Source of the DNA: Nonomuraea turkmeniaca
Lineage (GTDB): Bacteria; Actinomycetota; Actinomycetes; Streptosporangiales; Streptosporangiaceae
Assembly: GCF_005889735.1 (NCBI RefSeq)
Contig: NZ_VCKY01000015.1
Coordinates: forward strand, 19,268 to 83,267
Reading direction: 5' to 3'
DNA length: 64,000 bases
A program made the translations under genes and the position numbers. Each line of letters opens with the position of its first letter. Within the stretch, counting starts at the first letter, position 1. This document shows positions 1-11,223 of this stretch, piece after piece. The notes beneath the pieces are model-generated. The model was not told where the DNA came from, did not search any database, and saw only the letters and a program-made list of their open reading frames with translations.

Positions 1-314
1 CCGCCAGGGTGGACGGCGCCAACTCCTGGCAGCTCCTGACCAGGATCGTGCTGCCGATGAGCCGCCCGATCCTGGCCGTCATCAGCCTGATCGCGATCAT
101 GCACAGCTGGAAGGACTTCATCTGGCCGCTCGTGGCCATCACCGATCCGGACAAGCAGCCCATCAGCGTGGCCCTGGCCACGCTGGCCGACCAGGCGCCG
201 CAGGACGTCCTGATCGCCAGCATGGCGCTGGCGCTGGCCCCGCCGGTCCTGCTGTTCCTGGTCTTCCAGAAGTACGTCGTCGCCGGGCTCGGTTTCACCG
301 GCGTCAAAGGCTAA
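1..314 (+). CDS. Carbohydrate ABC transporter permease (CUT1, MalG-like), 3' end
   Basis: This is the C-terminal third of an inner-membrane permease; the reading frame runs in from before the window, with its first complete codon at position 3. The opening residues, VDGANSWQLLTRIVLPMSRP, form the EAA loop that contacts the ATPase subunit in CUT1 sugar importers. Two hydrophobic segments follow, and the protein ends GLGFTGVKG, as MalG-type subunits do. It lies 21 bp ahead of a secreted glycoside hydrolase, so it probably imports the oligosaccharide products of that enzyme. The other transporter genes must lie upstream of the window. The family is secure; the substrate is unknown. Confidence 0.9.
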   Translation, partial: ARVDGANSWQLLTRIVLPMSRPILAVISLIAIMHSWKDFIWPLVAITDPDKQPISVALATLADQAPQDVLIASMALALAPPVLLFLVFQKYVVAGLGFTGVKG

Positions 315-335
315 TCATGAAAGGCAGAACCCCCC

Positions 336-2576
336 ATGCCTGAGGTCTCCCGTCGCACCCTCATCCAGGCCGCCGCGCTCACGGGCGCAGCGTCCGCACT
401 CACCGCCACCTCCGCCCAGGCTGACGCCCTTTCGATCTCGGCCGACGGCATCACGCTCGTCGCCGAGGCCGACGGCTCGATCGTGGTCCGCGACGGTGCG
501 GGAGCCGATCGCCTCAGGATCGCGCACTTCATGATCAAGGACAGCGTGCTCGGGCAGCAGCGCACGTTCGGGGGCACGCCGAGCTTGATCACCGTGGACG
601 GGCGGCCCGCCCTCCAGGTGGTCTACAAGATGTCGGCGAGCGCCTCGGCGGTGACCGTACGCGGGACGTTCACCGTGGCCGCCCGCCGGGCGAGCCTGCG
701 GTGGGAGGTGGGCGGCAGCGCCACGCTGACTCCCAGCGGCTACATGTTCTCCCGCACACTGATCGGCAACACGGCGCCGGAGACGTACGTGCCCGCCACG
801 GTCTGGACGAAGGACGCCCGCGGCGGCGTCCCGTACGAGATCAACGCGGGCTCGCTCTACCGGGAGACGTGGGCCGGCACGAGCGCCTGCTTCCGGCTGG
901 CGTCCTCCAATCCGGCGTTCACCAACGCAAGCTGGATCCACGCGCCGGCGGGCGCGGACGGCGCGACCCAGGTGGAGCTGGTCGTCGGCGACATGCGGCC
1001 GGGCGCGGCCAACGCCGTGGCGACCGCCGCGCCGCTGGGCGTGGACGTGTGGAGCGAGCAACCCTTCGGCCTCTACGACCCCGGCGCCACCATGTCGATC
1101 AACGCCCAGGTGGTCAACGGCGGCCCGGCCGCCAAGCCCGTCACCCTGACCTGGTGGGCGCGCGACTTCAACGGCACCGTGCTCGGCACCGGCCGGCTCG
1201 GCAAGACCCTCGGGCCCGGTGAGGCGTGGCAGGAGACGTTCGCCGTGCGAGGCTGCCCGCAGGGCATCGTGTTCACCGAGGTCAAGGCCACCTCGGGAGA
1301 CGAGGAGGCGTTCGCGCGGACGAACCTGGCCACGTTGCGGCCGTACGCCTACGACAGTGACGGCAAGTTCGGCATCGCGAACTACACCTGGCTGCTCGTC
1401 CCTGACAAAAAGCAGGTCGGCAAGCTGATGCAGAAGATCGGCGTCAAGTGGGTGCGCATCGCCTACGGCGGCGCGCCGGGCATCCCGCCTGCTGAACTGG
1501 ACGCCCTGGGCATCCGGCACAACGTCCAGCTCGGCGGGGTGATCTTCAATGGCACCGCGGAGCAGATCGCCGCGTGGGCGGACGACCGCGCGCGGATCGT
1601 GCGTCAGTCCGGGGCGACCTATTTCGAGGTGGCGAACGAGCTGAACCAGCCGTGGATGTCGGGGCAGAAGGCGGCCGAGTACGTACGCGACGGCCTGAAG
1701 CCGATCCACGACAGGCTCAAGGGCTCCGGCATCAAGCTGATGAACTGCGGGCTCGGCGGCATGGACTACCGCTGGACGGCGAACTTCCACGCGGCCGGCG
1801 GCTGGGATCTGATCGACGTGTTCGCCTTTCATCCGGGCCGGGGCAACTTCACCGCCGACTACGCTCCGCCGCCGGAGGAGTGGGAGCAGGGCTCGAACGG
1901 CTCCTACTGGAACTTCCTGGGCGCGCTGCGCAAGGCCCGGCAGACCATCGACGAGTACGGCGGCGACAAGGAGCTCTGGCTGACGGAGGCGTACGCCTGC
2001 ACCCGGCCCAACCACTGGTGGAACGACACCCACCGCCAGGCCGCCGAGAACACGCTGCTCCAGCTCGCGCTCTGCCTGTCTGAAGGCGTCGACGGCGTCA
2101 ACTGGTACCAGCCCCACGACAGCACGATCCATCACCCGCAGGAAGCCGACCCCAAGAACCCCGAATACCACTTCGGGCTGCTGAATCGCGACACCAGCGC
2201 CAAGCCCGTGCTGCTGGCGCTCGCGACGGCCACACGTCACCTGGAGGGCGCGACCTTCAAGCGCTGGCTCACCTTCGCCGACCCCGAGCTGAAGGGCCTG
2301 CTGTTCGACACGCCGCGGGGCAAGCTGGCGATCCTGTGGAGCCGGAAGGACGGCTACATCCTCAACCGGGACCACGGTGCGGACCAGTGGTATCCGCACC
2401 CCGAAGCCTGGGTGGACCACTGGCCCACCAAGACGTCCCTGTCGCTGAAGACCTCCGGGCCGGCGGTCCGGGAGATCGACTGCATCGGCCAGGAACGCAC
2501 CATCACCGCCAGCGGCCGCCGCGTGGAGATCACGTTGGACGGCGCCCCGCGTCTCTACTACGGGTTGGAGCTATGA
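336..2576 (+). CDS. Tat-exported glycoside hydrolase-like protein, clan-A type barrel
   Basis: A 746-residue secreted protein. The N-terminus reads SRRTLIQAAALTGAASALTA, a twin-arginine signal peptide. Residues of roughly 40-340 look like beta-sandwich domains and 350-690 like a TIM barrel. The barrel has the clan GH-A layout: ANEL with a probable acid/base E435, and LWLTEAYA with a probable nucleophile E551. This resembles GH39/GH5-type enzymes, but I cannot name the family. The ATG at 336 follows an AAAGG site. Its stop overlaps the start of the next gene (ATGA), so the permease, hydrolase and oxidoreductase are translationally coupled. It presumably cleaves an extracellular plant or microbial polysaccharide. 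Substrate unknown. Confidence 0.75.
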   Translation: MPEVSRRTLIQAAALTGAASALTATSAQADALSISADGITLVAEADGSIVVRDGAGADRLRIAHFMIKDSVLGQQRTFGGTPSLITVDGRPALQVVYKMSASASAVTVRGTFTVAARRASLRWEVGGSATLTPSGYMFSRTLIGNTAPETYVPATVWTKDARGGVPYEINAGSLYRETWAGTSACFRLASSNPAFTNASWIHAPAGADGATQVELVVGDMRPGAANAVATAAPLGVDVWSEQPFGLYDPGATMSINAQVVNGGPAAKPVTLTWWARDFNGTVLGTGRLGKTLGPGEAWQETFAVRGCPQGIVFTEVKATSGDEEAFARTNLATLRPYAYDSDGKFGIANYTWLLVPDKKQVGKLMQKIGVKWVRIAYGGAPGIPPAELDALGIRHNVQLGGVIFNGTAEQIAAWADDRARIVRQSGATYFEVANELNQPWMSGQKAAEYVRDGLKPIHDRLKGSGIKLMNCGLGGMDYRWTANFHAAGGWDLIDVFAFHPGRGNFTADYAPPPEEWEQGSNGSYWNFLGALRKARQTIDEYGGDKELWLTEAYACTRPNHWWNDTHRQAAENTLLQLALCLSEGVDGVNWYQPHDSTIHHPQEADPKNPEYHFGLLNRDTSAKPVLLALATATRHLEGATFKRWLTFADPELKGLLFDTPRGKLAILWSRKDGYILNRDHGADQWYPHPEAWVDHWPTKTSLSLKTSGPAVREIDCIGQERTITASGRRVEITLDGAPRLYYGLEL

Positions 2577-4765
2577 GATCGGAAACCCTTTCGCGCGATG
2601 TGACCGTGGTCGGCGGCGGCCTGGCCGGCGTCAACGCCGCCGTCGCGGCGGCCCGGCTGGGCCGTACGGTCGCCCTGATCACCAACAGGCCCGTGCTCGG
2701 CGGCAACTCCAGCAGCGAGGTGCGGGTCTGGGTGGTCGGCGCGACCGGGCACGGCAAGAACCACAACGCCCGCGAGGGCGGGATCATGGGCGAGCTCTTC
2801 CTGGAGAACCAGTACCGCAACCCGCAGGGAAATCCCTACTTCTGGGACACGACCGTTCTCGATCTCGTGAGGCAGGAGCCGAACATCGCGCTCCACCTCA
2901 ACACGGACGTGCGGGAGGTGTCGTGCGCGGAGGGGCGGATCAGCTCCGTGACCGGCTGGATGATGGGCTCGGAACGACTGATCACCTTCGAGTCGCCGAT
3001 CTTCCTGGACTGCACCGGCGACGGGCTGGTCGGCCACCTGGCCGGTGCGCGCCACCGGATAGGCCGTGAGGGCCGCGCGGAATACGGCGAGCCGTGGGCG
3101 CCCGAGCTACCGGACGACATCACACTCGGCAGCACCCTGCTCTTCTACACCAAGGACGCGGGCGAGCCGGTCCGTTATGTCCCGCCGAGCTTCGCCAAGG
3201 ACATCACCGGGACCTCGATCCCCGAGCGGCGCATCATCAGGGCGGGCGACAACGGCTGCGCCTACTGGTGGATCGAGTTCGGCGGCGAGCTGGACACCGT
3301 GCACGACAACGACCGCATCCGCGACGAGCTGTGGTCGGTCATCTACGGCATCTGGGACTACATCAAGAACTCCGGGAGGTTCGACGCCGAGACGATGACC
3401 CTGGAGTGGGTGGGGGCGCTGCCCGGCAAGCGGGAGTACCGGCGTTTCCTCGGCGACTACGTGCTCACCCAGCATGACGTGCTGGGCCAGACGCCCTTCG
3501 AGGACCGGATCGCCTTCGGCGGGTGGTCGATCGACCTGCACCCGCCGCAGGGCATGTACGCGAGGGAGGACGGCGCGAAGCAGCGTTACGCCGACGGGAT
3601 CTATCACATCCCCTACCGGTCCATCTATTCGCAGAACGTGCCCAACCTGCTCATGGCCGGGCGGAACATCTCGGCGTCGCACGTGGCGTTCGGCTCGACC
3701 AGGGTAATGGCCACCTGCGCCACGATCGGCCAGGCGGCCGGCACAGCGGCCGGGTTGTGCGTGGCCGGCGGCGTCGCGCCTCGGGAGCTCGACGTGCACG
3801 ACCTGCGGACGACCCTCCTGCGGGAGGACGCCTCCATCGTCGGCCTGCCGTACGAGGATCCGTCGGATCTCGCTCGTACGGCTACCGCCTCCGCGTCGAG
3901 CACGCTGTCCCGGTTCGAGGTGGAGACCTCGGCCGAGCCCTGGCCGCTGGAGGCCGACGCCGGGTTGATCCTGCCGGTCGACCCGGCTCTGGACGCGGTG
4001 GAGCTCCTGCTCGACGCGGCCGCCGGGACCGAACTGGTCGTGGATCTCTACGATCCGGGGCTGGGCCAGAACTACGTGCCGAGGGAGCTGATCACCTCGC
4101 GTGCCGTTCGGGTGGAGCCGGGGAAGAATCAGTGGCTTCGCGTGGATCTGTCGTTCCAGCCGGATCAGGCGCAGAACGTGTTCCTGCTGATCCGCGCGAA
4201 CCCCGACGTCTCCCTCCAGGTCGCCGACCGGCCCACGCCCGGTGTGCTCTGTCTGACCCGGGTTCCGCTCCGCCCTCAGGACGAGGCGCCCCAACCGCTG
4301 CGGGAGTGGTCCGACGCGGGTCTGCTGCGCCGGACGTTCTGCTTCCGTAGCGGCCCGACAGGTGCCTTCGCGCCCTCGAGGGCGCTCGACGGCTTCCAGC
4401 GTCCTCATGCGGGACCCCATATGTGGGTGTCGGGCGAGTTGCCCGCCACCCTCGAATTGTCCTGGCCCGCGCCGGTGACGGTCGGCCGCGTCGACGTGCT
4501 CGCCGACGACGACGTGAACGAGGACCTGATCAACCTGCACCACCATCGCACGCCGTTCGAGGTCATGCCGACGCTGGTCCGCGACTACCGGGTGGAGGCA
4601 CGCCAGGGCGACGGCTGGCGTACGGTGTCCGAGGCGCGCGGCAACCGGCGGCGCCGCAACGTCCACGACGTCGAGCCGGTTACCACCGATGCGCTGAGAA
4701 TCGTGGTGGACTCCAGCAATGGGACGCCGTACGCCCATGTCGTGGCGGTTCGCGTGTATGAGTAG
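2573..4765 (+). CDS. FAD-dependent oxidoreductase with C-terminal sugar-binding-like domain
   Basis: A 730-residue flavoprotein of the FAD_oxidored family (PF12831 type). The N-terminus has the Rossmann dinucleotide motif VVGGGLAGVNAAVAAARLG, followed by LGGNSSSEVRVWV, which is typical of this family in sugar-utilisation operons. FAD-domain segments LLMAGRNISASHVAFGSTR and GQAAGTAAGL occur near residues 360-400. The last 150 or so residues look like a beta-sandwich of the F5/8 or CBM type. There is no signal peptide, so it is probably cytoplasmic. The ATG at 2573 overlaps the hydrolase stop by 4 bp; the same frame stays open upstream to 2336, but that lies inside the hydrolase gene. It likely oxidises an imported sugar or derivative. 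Substrate unknown. Confidence 0.82.
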   Translation: MRSETLSRDVTVVGGGLAGVNAAVAAARLGRTVALITNRPVLGGNSSSEVRVWVVGATGHGKNHNAREGGIMGELFLENQYRNPQGNPYFWDTTVLDLVRQEPNIALHLNTDVREVSCAEGRISSVTGWMMGSERLITFESPIFLDCTGDGLVGHLAGARHRIGREGRAEYGEPWAPELPDDITLGSTLLFYTKDAGEPVRYVPPSFAKDITGTSIPERRIIRAGDNGCAYWWIEFGGELDTVHDNDRIRDELWSVIYGIWDYIKNSGRFDAETMTLEWVGALPGKREYRRFLGDYVLTQHDVLGQTPFEDRIAFGGWSIDLHPPQGMYAREDGAKQRYADGIYHIPYRSIYSQNVPNLLMAGRNISASHVAFGSTRVMATCATIGQAAGTAAGLCVAGGVAPRELDVHDLRTTLLREDASIVGLPYEDPSDLARTATASASSTLSRFEVETSAEPWPLEADAGLILPVDPALDAVELLLDAAAGTELVVDLYDPGLGQNYVPRELITSRAVRVEPGKNQWLRVDLSFQPDQAQNVFLLIRANPDVSLQVADRPTPGVLCLTRVPLRPQDEAPQPLREWSDAGLLRRTFCFRSGPTGAFAPSRALDGFQRPHAGPHMWVSGELPATLELSWPAPVTVGRVDVLADDDVNEDLINLHHHRTPFEVMPTLVRDYRVEARQGDGWRTVSEARGNRRRRNVHDVEPVTTDALRIVVDSSNGTPYAHVVAVRVYE

Positions 4766-4769
4766 ACGC

Positions 4770-5600
4770 ATGAAGCGTGTCCTGGTCACCGGTGCTGCCG
4801 GCCGTATCGGCCGGGCCCTCCTCGACCTGCTCGAGCAGCAGGGGATCCCGGCCAACGTCCTCGTGCTGGAGAATCCCGGAGACCTGAAGGCCGACCTGGT
4901 CGTCGAGGGGACCGCGACGGACCCGCACGCCGTGCGAGCGGCCCTCGCGGGAGTGGAGGCGGTGATCCATCTCGCGGCCATCCCCAGTCCCGAGCGGCAT
5001 CCGGCCGAGGAGGTCTTCGCCACCAACACGCAGGCCACCTACACCGTGCTGGAACAGGCGGGCCGGGCCGGGATCATGCGGGCGTGCACGGCCAGCAGCA
5101 CGGCGATCTCCGGGCTGCCGTTCGCCGCGCGCGCCCTCCACCCGCCGTACGCGCCGGTGGATGAGGAGCAGCCGCCTCTGCCCGAGGATCCCTACGCGCT
5201 GTCCAAGCAGGTCGACGAGCTGACCGCCCACATGATGACGCGACGCCACGGCATGTCGGTGGCCGCCCTGCGCCTGCCGTATGTCGGCGGCTTCGACGAG
5301 CGCCTCCTCGACTTCGCGGGCAGGTGCGAGCTGGACCCCGGCCTGCACGCGGCCGGCCTGTGGGCCTACCTGGAAACCCGGGACGCCGCCCGGGCATGCC
5401 TGCTCGGGCTCGGCCTCGACGGTTTTCACGTCATCACCGTGGCCGCCCCGGAGACCCTGGTCTCCCACCCCACCGAGGACCTGCTCCGCCGTTTCCACCC
5501 CACGACCGACATCCGCCGTCCACTGCCCGGACGCACGGTCCCCCTGGATCTGACCAAGGCCACCGCCCTTCTCGGCTTCAGCGCGGAGTTCCGCGTCTGA
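4770..5600 (+). CDS. NAD-dependent epimerase/dehydratase, uronate dehydrogenase-like
   Basis: A 276-residue extended short-chain dehydrogenase. The N-terminus MKRVLVTGAAGRIGRALLDL has the glycine motif G8-A-A-G-R-I-G14. The catalytic pair is in YALSK (Y142, K146), with the serine/threonine near 110. The general form resembles bacterial uronate dehydrogenases and related sugar epimerases. I chose the ATG at 4770 because the Rossmann strand begins at once; an in-frame ATG at 4758 would overlap the previous stop and add four residues. As the last gene of the operon, it probably oxidises or epimerises a hexuronate or similar sugar. The exact reaction is inferred. Confidence 0.78.
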   Translation: MKRVLVTGAAGRIGRALLDLLEQQGIPANVLVLENPGDLKADLVVEGTATDPHAVRAALAGVEAVIHLAAIPSPERHPAEEVFATNTQATYTVLEQAGRAGIMRACTASSTAISGLPFAARALHPPYAPVDEEQPPLPEDPYALSKQVDELTAHMMTRRHGMSVAALRLPYVGGFDERLLDFAGRCELDPGLHAAGLWAYLETRDAARACLLGLGLDGFHVITVAAPETLVSHPTEDLLRRFHPTTDIRRPLPGRTVPLDLTKATALLGFSAEFRV

Positions 5601-5636
5601 AGCCACGGGTGGGTGAGCCCAGGGCGGAATAATCGG

Positions 5637-5665
5637 TTGCCGTTCAGTGCTGATGATCGCACTAT
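5637..5665 (+). promoter_or_regulatory. Candidate promoter of the EF-Tu3-type gene
   Basis: A TTGCCG hexamer at 5637-5642 and CACTAT at 5660-5665 are 17 bp apart, a reasonable match to an actinobacterial housekeeping promoter. The predicted transcription start (about 5672) coincides with the ATG of the mini-ORF at 5673. This leaves a leader of about 170 nt before the tuf start. Prediction only. Confidence 0.45.
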
Positions 5666-5672
5666 GTTCCTC

Positions 5673-5753
5673 ATGTTCCTGCGCGCTCGCCTGACGACAC
5701 CCGCCCTGGCGGTGGGTGTGCTCGAGCGTGTCCGCGACGGCCTGGAGCGTTGA
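5673..5753 (+). CDS. Putative leaderless 26-codon leader peptide upstream of tuf
   Basis: The frame encodes MFLRARLTTPALAVGVLERVRDGLER followed by TGA. Its ATG lies 7-8 nt downstream of the CACTAT -10 candidate, where a leaderless transcript would begin. About 80 percent of third positions are G or C, as in real genes here. It ends 92 bp before the EF-Tu start, just ahead of a hairpin that precedes the ribosome binding site. It could be a regulatory upstream peptide sensing ribosome stalling. It could also be chance: the ORF is very short and I know of no homologue. Confidence 0.35.
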   Translation: MFLRARLTTPALAVGVLERVRDGLER

Positions 5754-5774
5754 CCTCTTCCCGTGAGTCCTGAG

Positions 5775-5817
5775 GTGACCCGGCGGGGGGAGGTTGCCGG
5801 CCCCGAGCACGGGTCAC
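5775..5817 (+). promoter_or_regulatory. Leader hairpin ahead of the EF-Tu3 ribosome binding site
   Basis: GTGACCCG (5775-5782) pairs perfectly with CGGGTCAC (5810-5817). An inner CGGGG/CCCCG pair (5784-5788 with 5801-5805) extends the stem. It lies between the mini-ORF and the AAGGAAGGA ribosome binding site at 5834-5842, the position expected of an attenuator or translational control element. Function inferred. Confidence 0.45.
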
Positions 5818-5845
5818 ACGGAAACCAGGTCTCAAGGAAGGAACC

Positions 5846-7024
5846 ATGGCCAAGCAGGCCTACGTACGGAACAAGCCGCATCTCAACATCGGCACGATGG
5901 GGCACGTCGACCACGGCAAGACCACGCTGACCGCCGCGATCACGAAGGTGCTGGCGGAGCGCGGGCAGGCGACGTACACGCCGTTCGAGCGGATCGACCG
6001 GACCCCGGAGGAGGCCTCCAGGGGGATTACGATCAACATCTCGCACGTCGAGTACGAGACCGCCACGAGGCACTACGCCCACGTGGACATGCCGGGCCAC
6101 GCCGACTACGTGAAGAACATGATCACGGGGGCGGCGCAGCTCGACGGCGCGATCCTCGTCGTGTCCGCGCATGACGGGATCATGCCGCAGACCAGAGAGC
6201 ACGTGCTGCTGGCCAAGCGGGTCGGGGTGGAGCACCTCGTCGTGGCCGTCAACAAGGCCGACGGCGCCGACCCGGAGCTGACCGACCTGGTCGAGCTGGA
6301 GCTGCAGGAGCTGCTGGCCGAGCACGGCTACGACGGCGTCCCGATGGTACGGGTGTCCGGGCTGCGGGCGCTGGAGGGCGACCCGGTCTGGACGGCGTCG
6401 GTGGAGGCGCTGCTCCAGGCGGTGGACGAGCACATCCCGGTGCCGGTGCGGTACGTGGACGCGCCGTTCCTCATGCCGGTCGAGAACGTGCTGACGGTCA
6501 CCGGCCGCGGCACGGTCGTCACCGGCGCCATCGAGCGGGGCACGGTGCGGGTCGGCGACACGGTGGAGGCGGTCGGGTTCGGCGACGGGTTCAGCGCCGT
6601 CGTCACCGGTGTCGAGACGTTCGGCAAGACGATGGAGCGGGGCGAGGCCGGTGACAACGCCGCCGTGCTGCTGCGCGGGGTACGCCGCGAGCAGGTGCGG
6701 CGGGGCATGGTGCTGGCCGAGCCGGGCAGCCAGCGGGCCCGTACGTCGTTCACCGCCCGCGTCTACCTCCTGACTCCGGAGGAGGGCGGGCGGCGCAGGC
6801 CGATCGTGTCCGGGTACCGGCCGCAGTTCTACCTGCGGACGACGGACGTTCCCGGGGAGCTCCGGCTCGACGCGGACGCCCGGCCGGGTGACACGGTGGA
6901 CGTGGTGGTCGAGCTGGGCAAGCCGGTCGCCGTCGAGCCGGGGCTCGGGTTCGCGATCCGCGAGGGCGGGCTGACGGTGGGCGCGGGCACGGTTCTCACC
7001 GTGTCCGGCTCGCCCACCGGTTGA
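5846..7024 (+). CDS. tuf: Divergent elongation factor Tu, EF-Tu3 type
   Basis: A 392-residue, three-domain EF-Tu. GTPase motifs are intact: [15 protein letters not shown] in switch I, DMPGHADY (the usual DCPG cysteine is methionine, catalytic His kept), NKAD and the variant SGL. Domains 2 and 3 end in [12 protein letters not shown] FAIREGG and [10 protein letters not shown]. It stands alone, without rpsL, rpsG or fusA, so it is a paralogue rather than the str-operon copy. The loop before switch I is short, as in Streptomyces EF-Tu3. Two kirromycin-contact positions differ from normal EF-Tu: ARQV becomes AKRV (Q124 to R) and the Y160 region becomes AEHGYDG. It probably supports translation under stress or antibiotic exposure. 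Strong AAGGAAGGA site before the ATG. Confidence 0.93.
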   Translation: MAKQAYVRNKPHLNIGTMGHVDHGKTTLTAAITKVLAERGQATYTPFERIDRTPEEASRGITINISHVEYETATRHYAHVDMPGHADYVKNMITGAAQLDGAILVVSAHDGIMPQTREHVLLAKRVGVEHLVVAVNKADGADPELTDLVELELQELLAEHGYDGVPMVRVSGLRALEGDPVWTASVEALLQAVDEHIPVPVRYVDAPFLMPVENVLTVTGRGTVVTGAIERGTVRVGDTVEAVGFGDGFSAVVTGVETFGKTMERGEAGDNAAVLLRGVRREQVRRGMVLAEPGSQRARTSFTARVYLLTPEEGGRRRPIVSGYRPQFYLRTTDVPGELRLDADARPGDTVDVVVELGKPVAVEPGLGFAIREGGLTVGAGTVLTVSGSPTG

Positions 7025-7029
7025 GCCGC

Positions 7030-7078
7030 CCGGGTCCCGCATCGGCTACGCCGGGTTCCGCGAAGGCGCGGGACCCGG
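7030..7078. terminator. Bidirectional terminator between tuf and the beta-galactosidase gene
   Basis: CCGGGTCCCGC (7030-7040) pairs perfectly with GCGGGACCCGG (7068-7078), an 11-bp stem with a 27-nt loop. It lies 5 bp after the tuf stop and 33 bp from the end of the convergent gene, and has no U-tract, as is usual in actinomycetes. Confidence 0.65.
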
Positions 7079-7111
7079 CGTTCCGTCGTTCGGGACCGGC
7101 CGGACCTGGGT

Positions 7112-11103
<3,992 letters not shown>

Positions 11104-11151
11104 CTGGCCAGGATATGAGAGCGTCCCCGCCGTCCCGGAGAGCACGCGCCG

Positions 11152-11187
11152 CCCCCCGGCGATCTCGCTGAGCGCTCCGCCGGGGGG
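11152..11187 (-). terminator. GC-rich inverted repeat, distal part of a double terminator
   Basis: CCCCCCGGCG (11152-11161) pairs with CGCCGGGGGG (11178-11187), a perfect 10-bp stem with a 16-nt loop. It lies downstream of the 11224-14622 gene and next to a second stem, forming a tandem terminator. Confidence 0.55.
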
Positions 11188-11188
11188 T

Positions 11189-11217
11189 GGCCGTGGGGCG
11201 AGCGGTGCCCCACGGCC
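11189..11217 (-). terminator. Terminator of the 1132-residue secreted protein gene
   Basis: GGCCGTGGGGC (11189-11199) pairs perfectly with GCCCCACGGCC (11207-11217) around a 7-nt loop. On the minus strand it begins 7 nt after the stop codon at 11224. A very stable stem in the standard position. Confidence 0.75.
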
Positions 11218-11223
11218 GATTGC

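Noticed and set aside
315..2420. 701-codon frame on the minus strand
   Set aside because: Antisense shadow of the Tat-exported hydrolase gene.
3107..5038. 643-codon frame on the minus strand
   Set aside because: Antisense shadow of the FAD oxidoreductase gene; no domain, no ribosome binding site.
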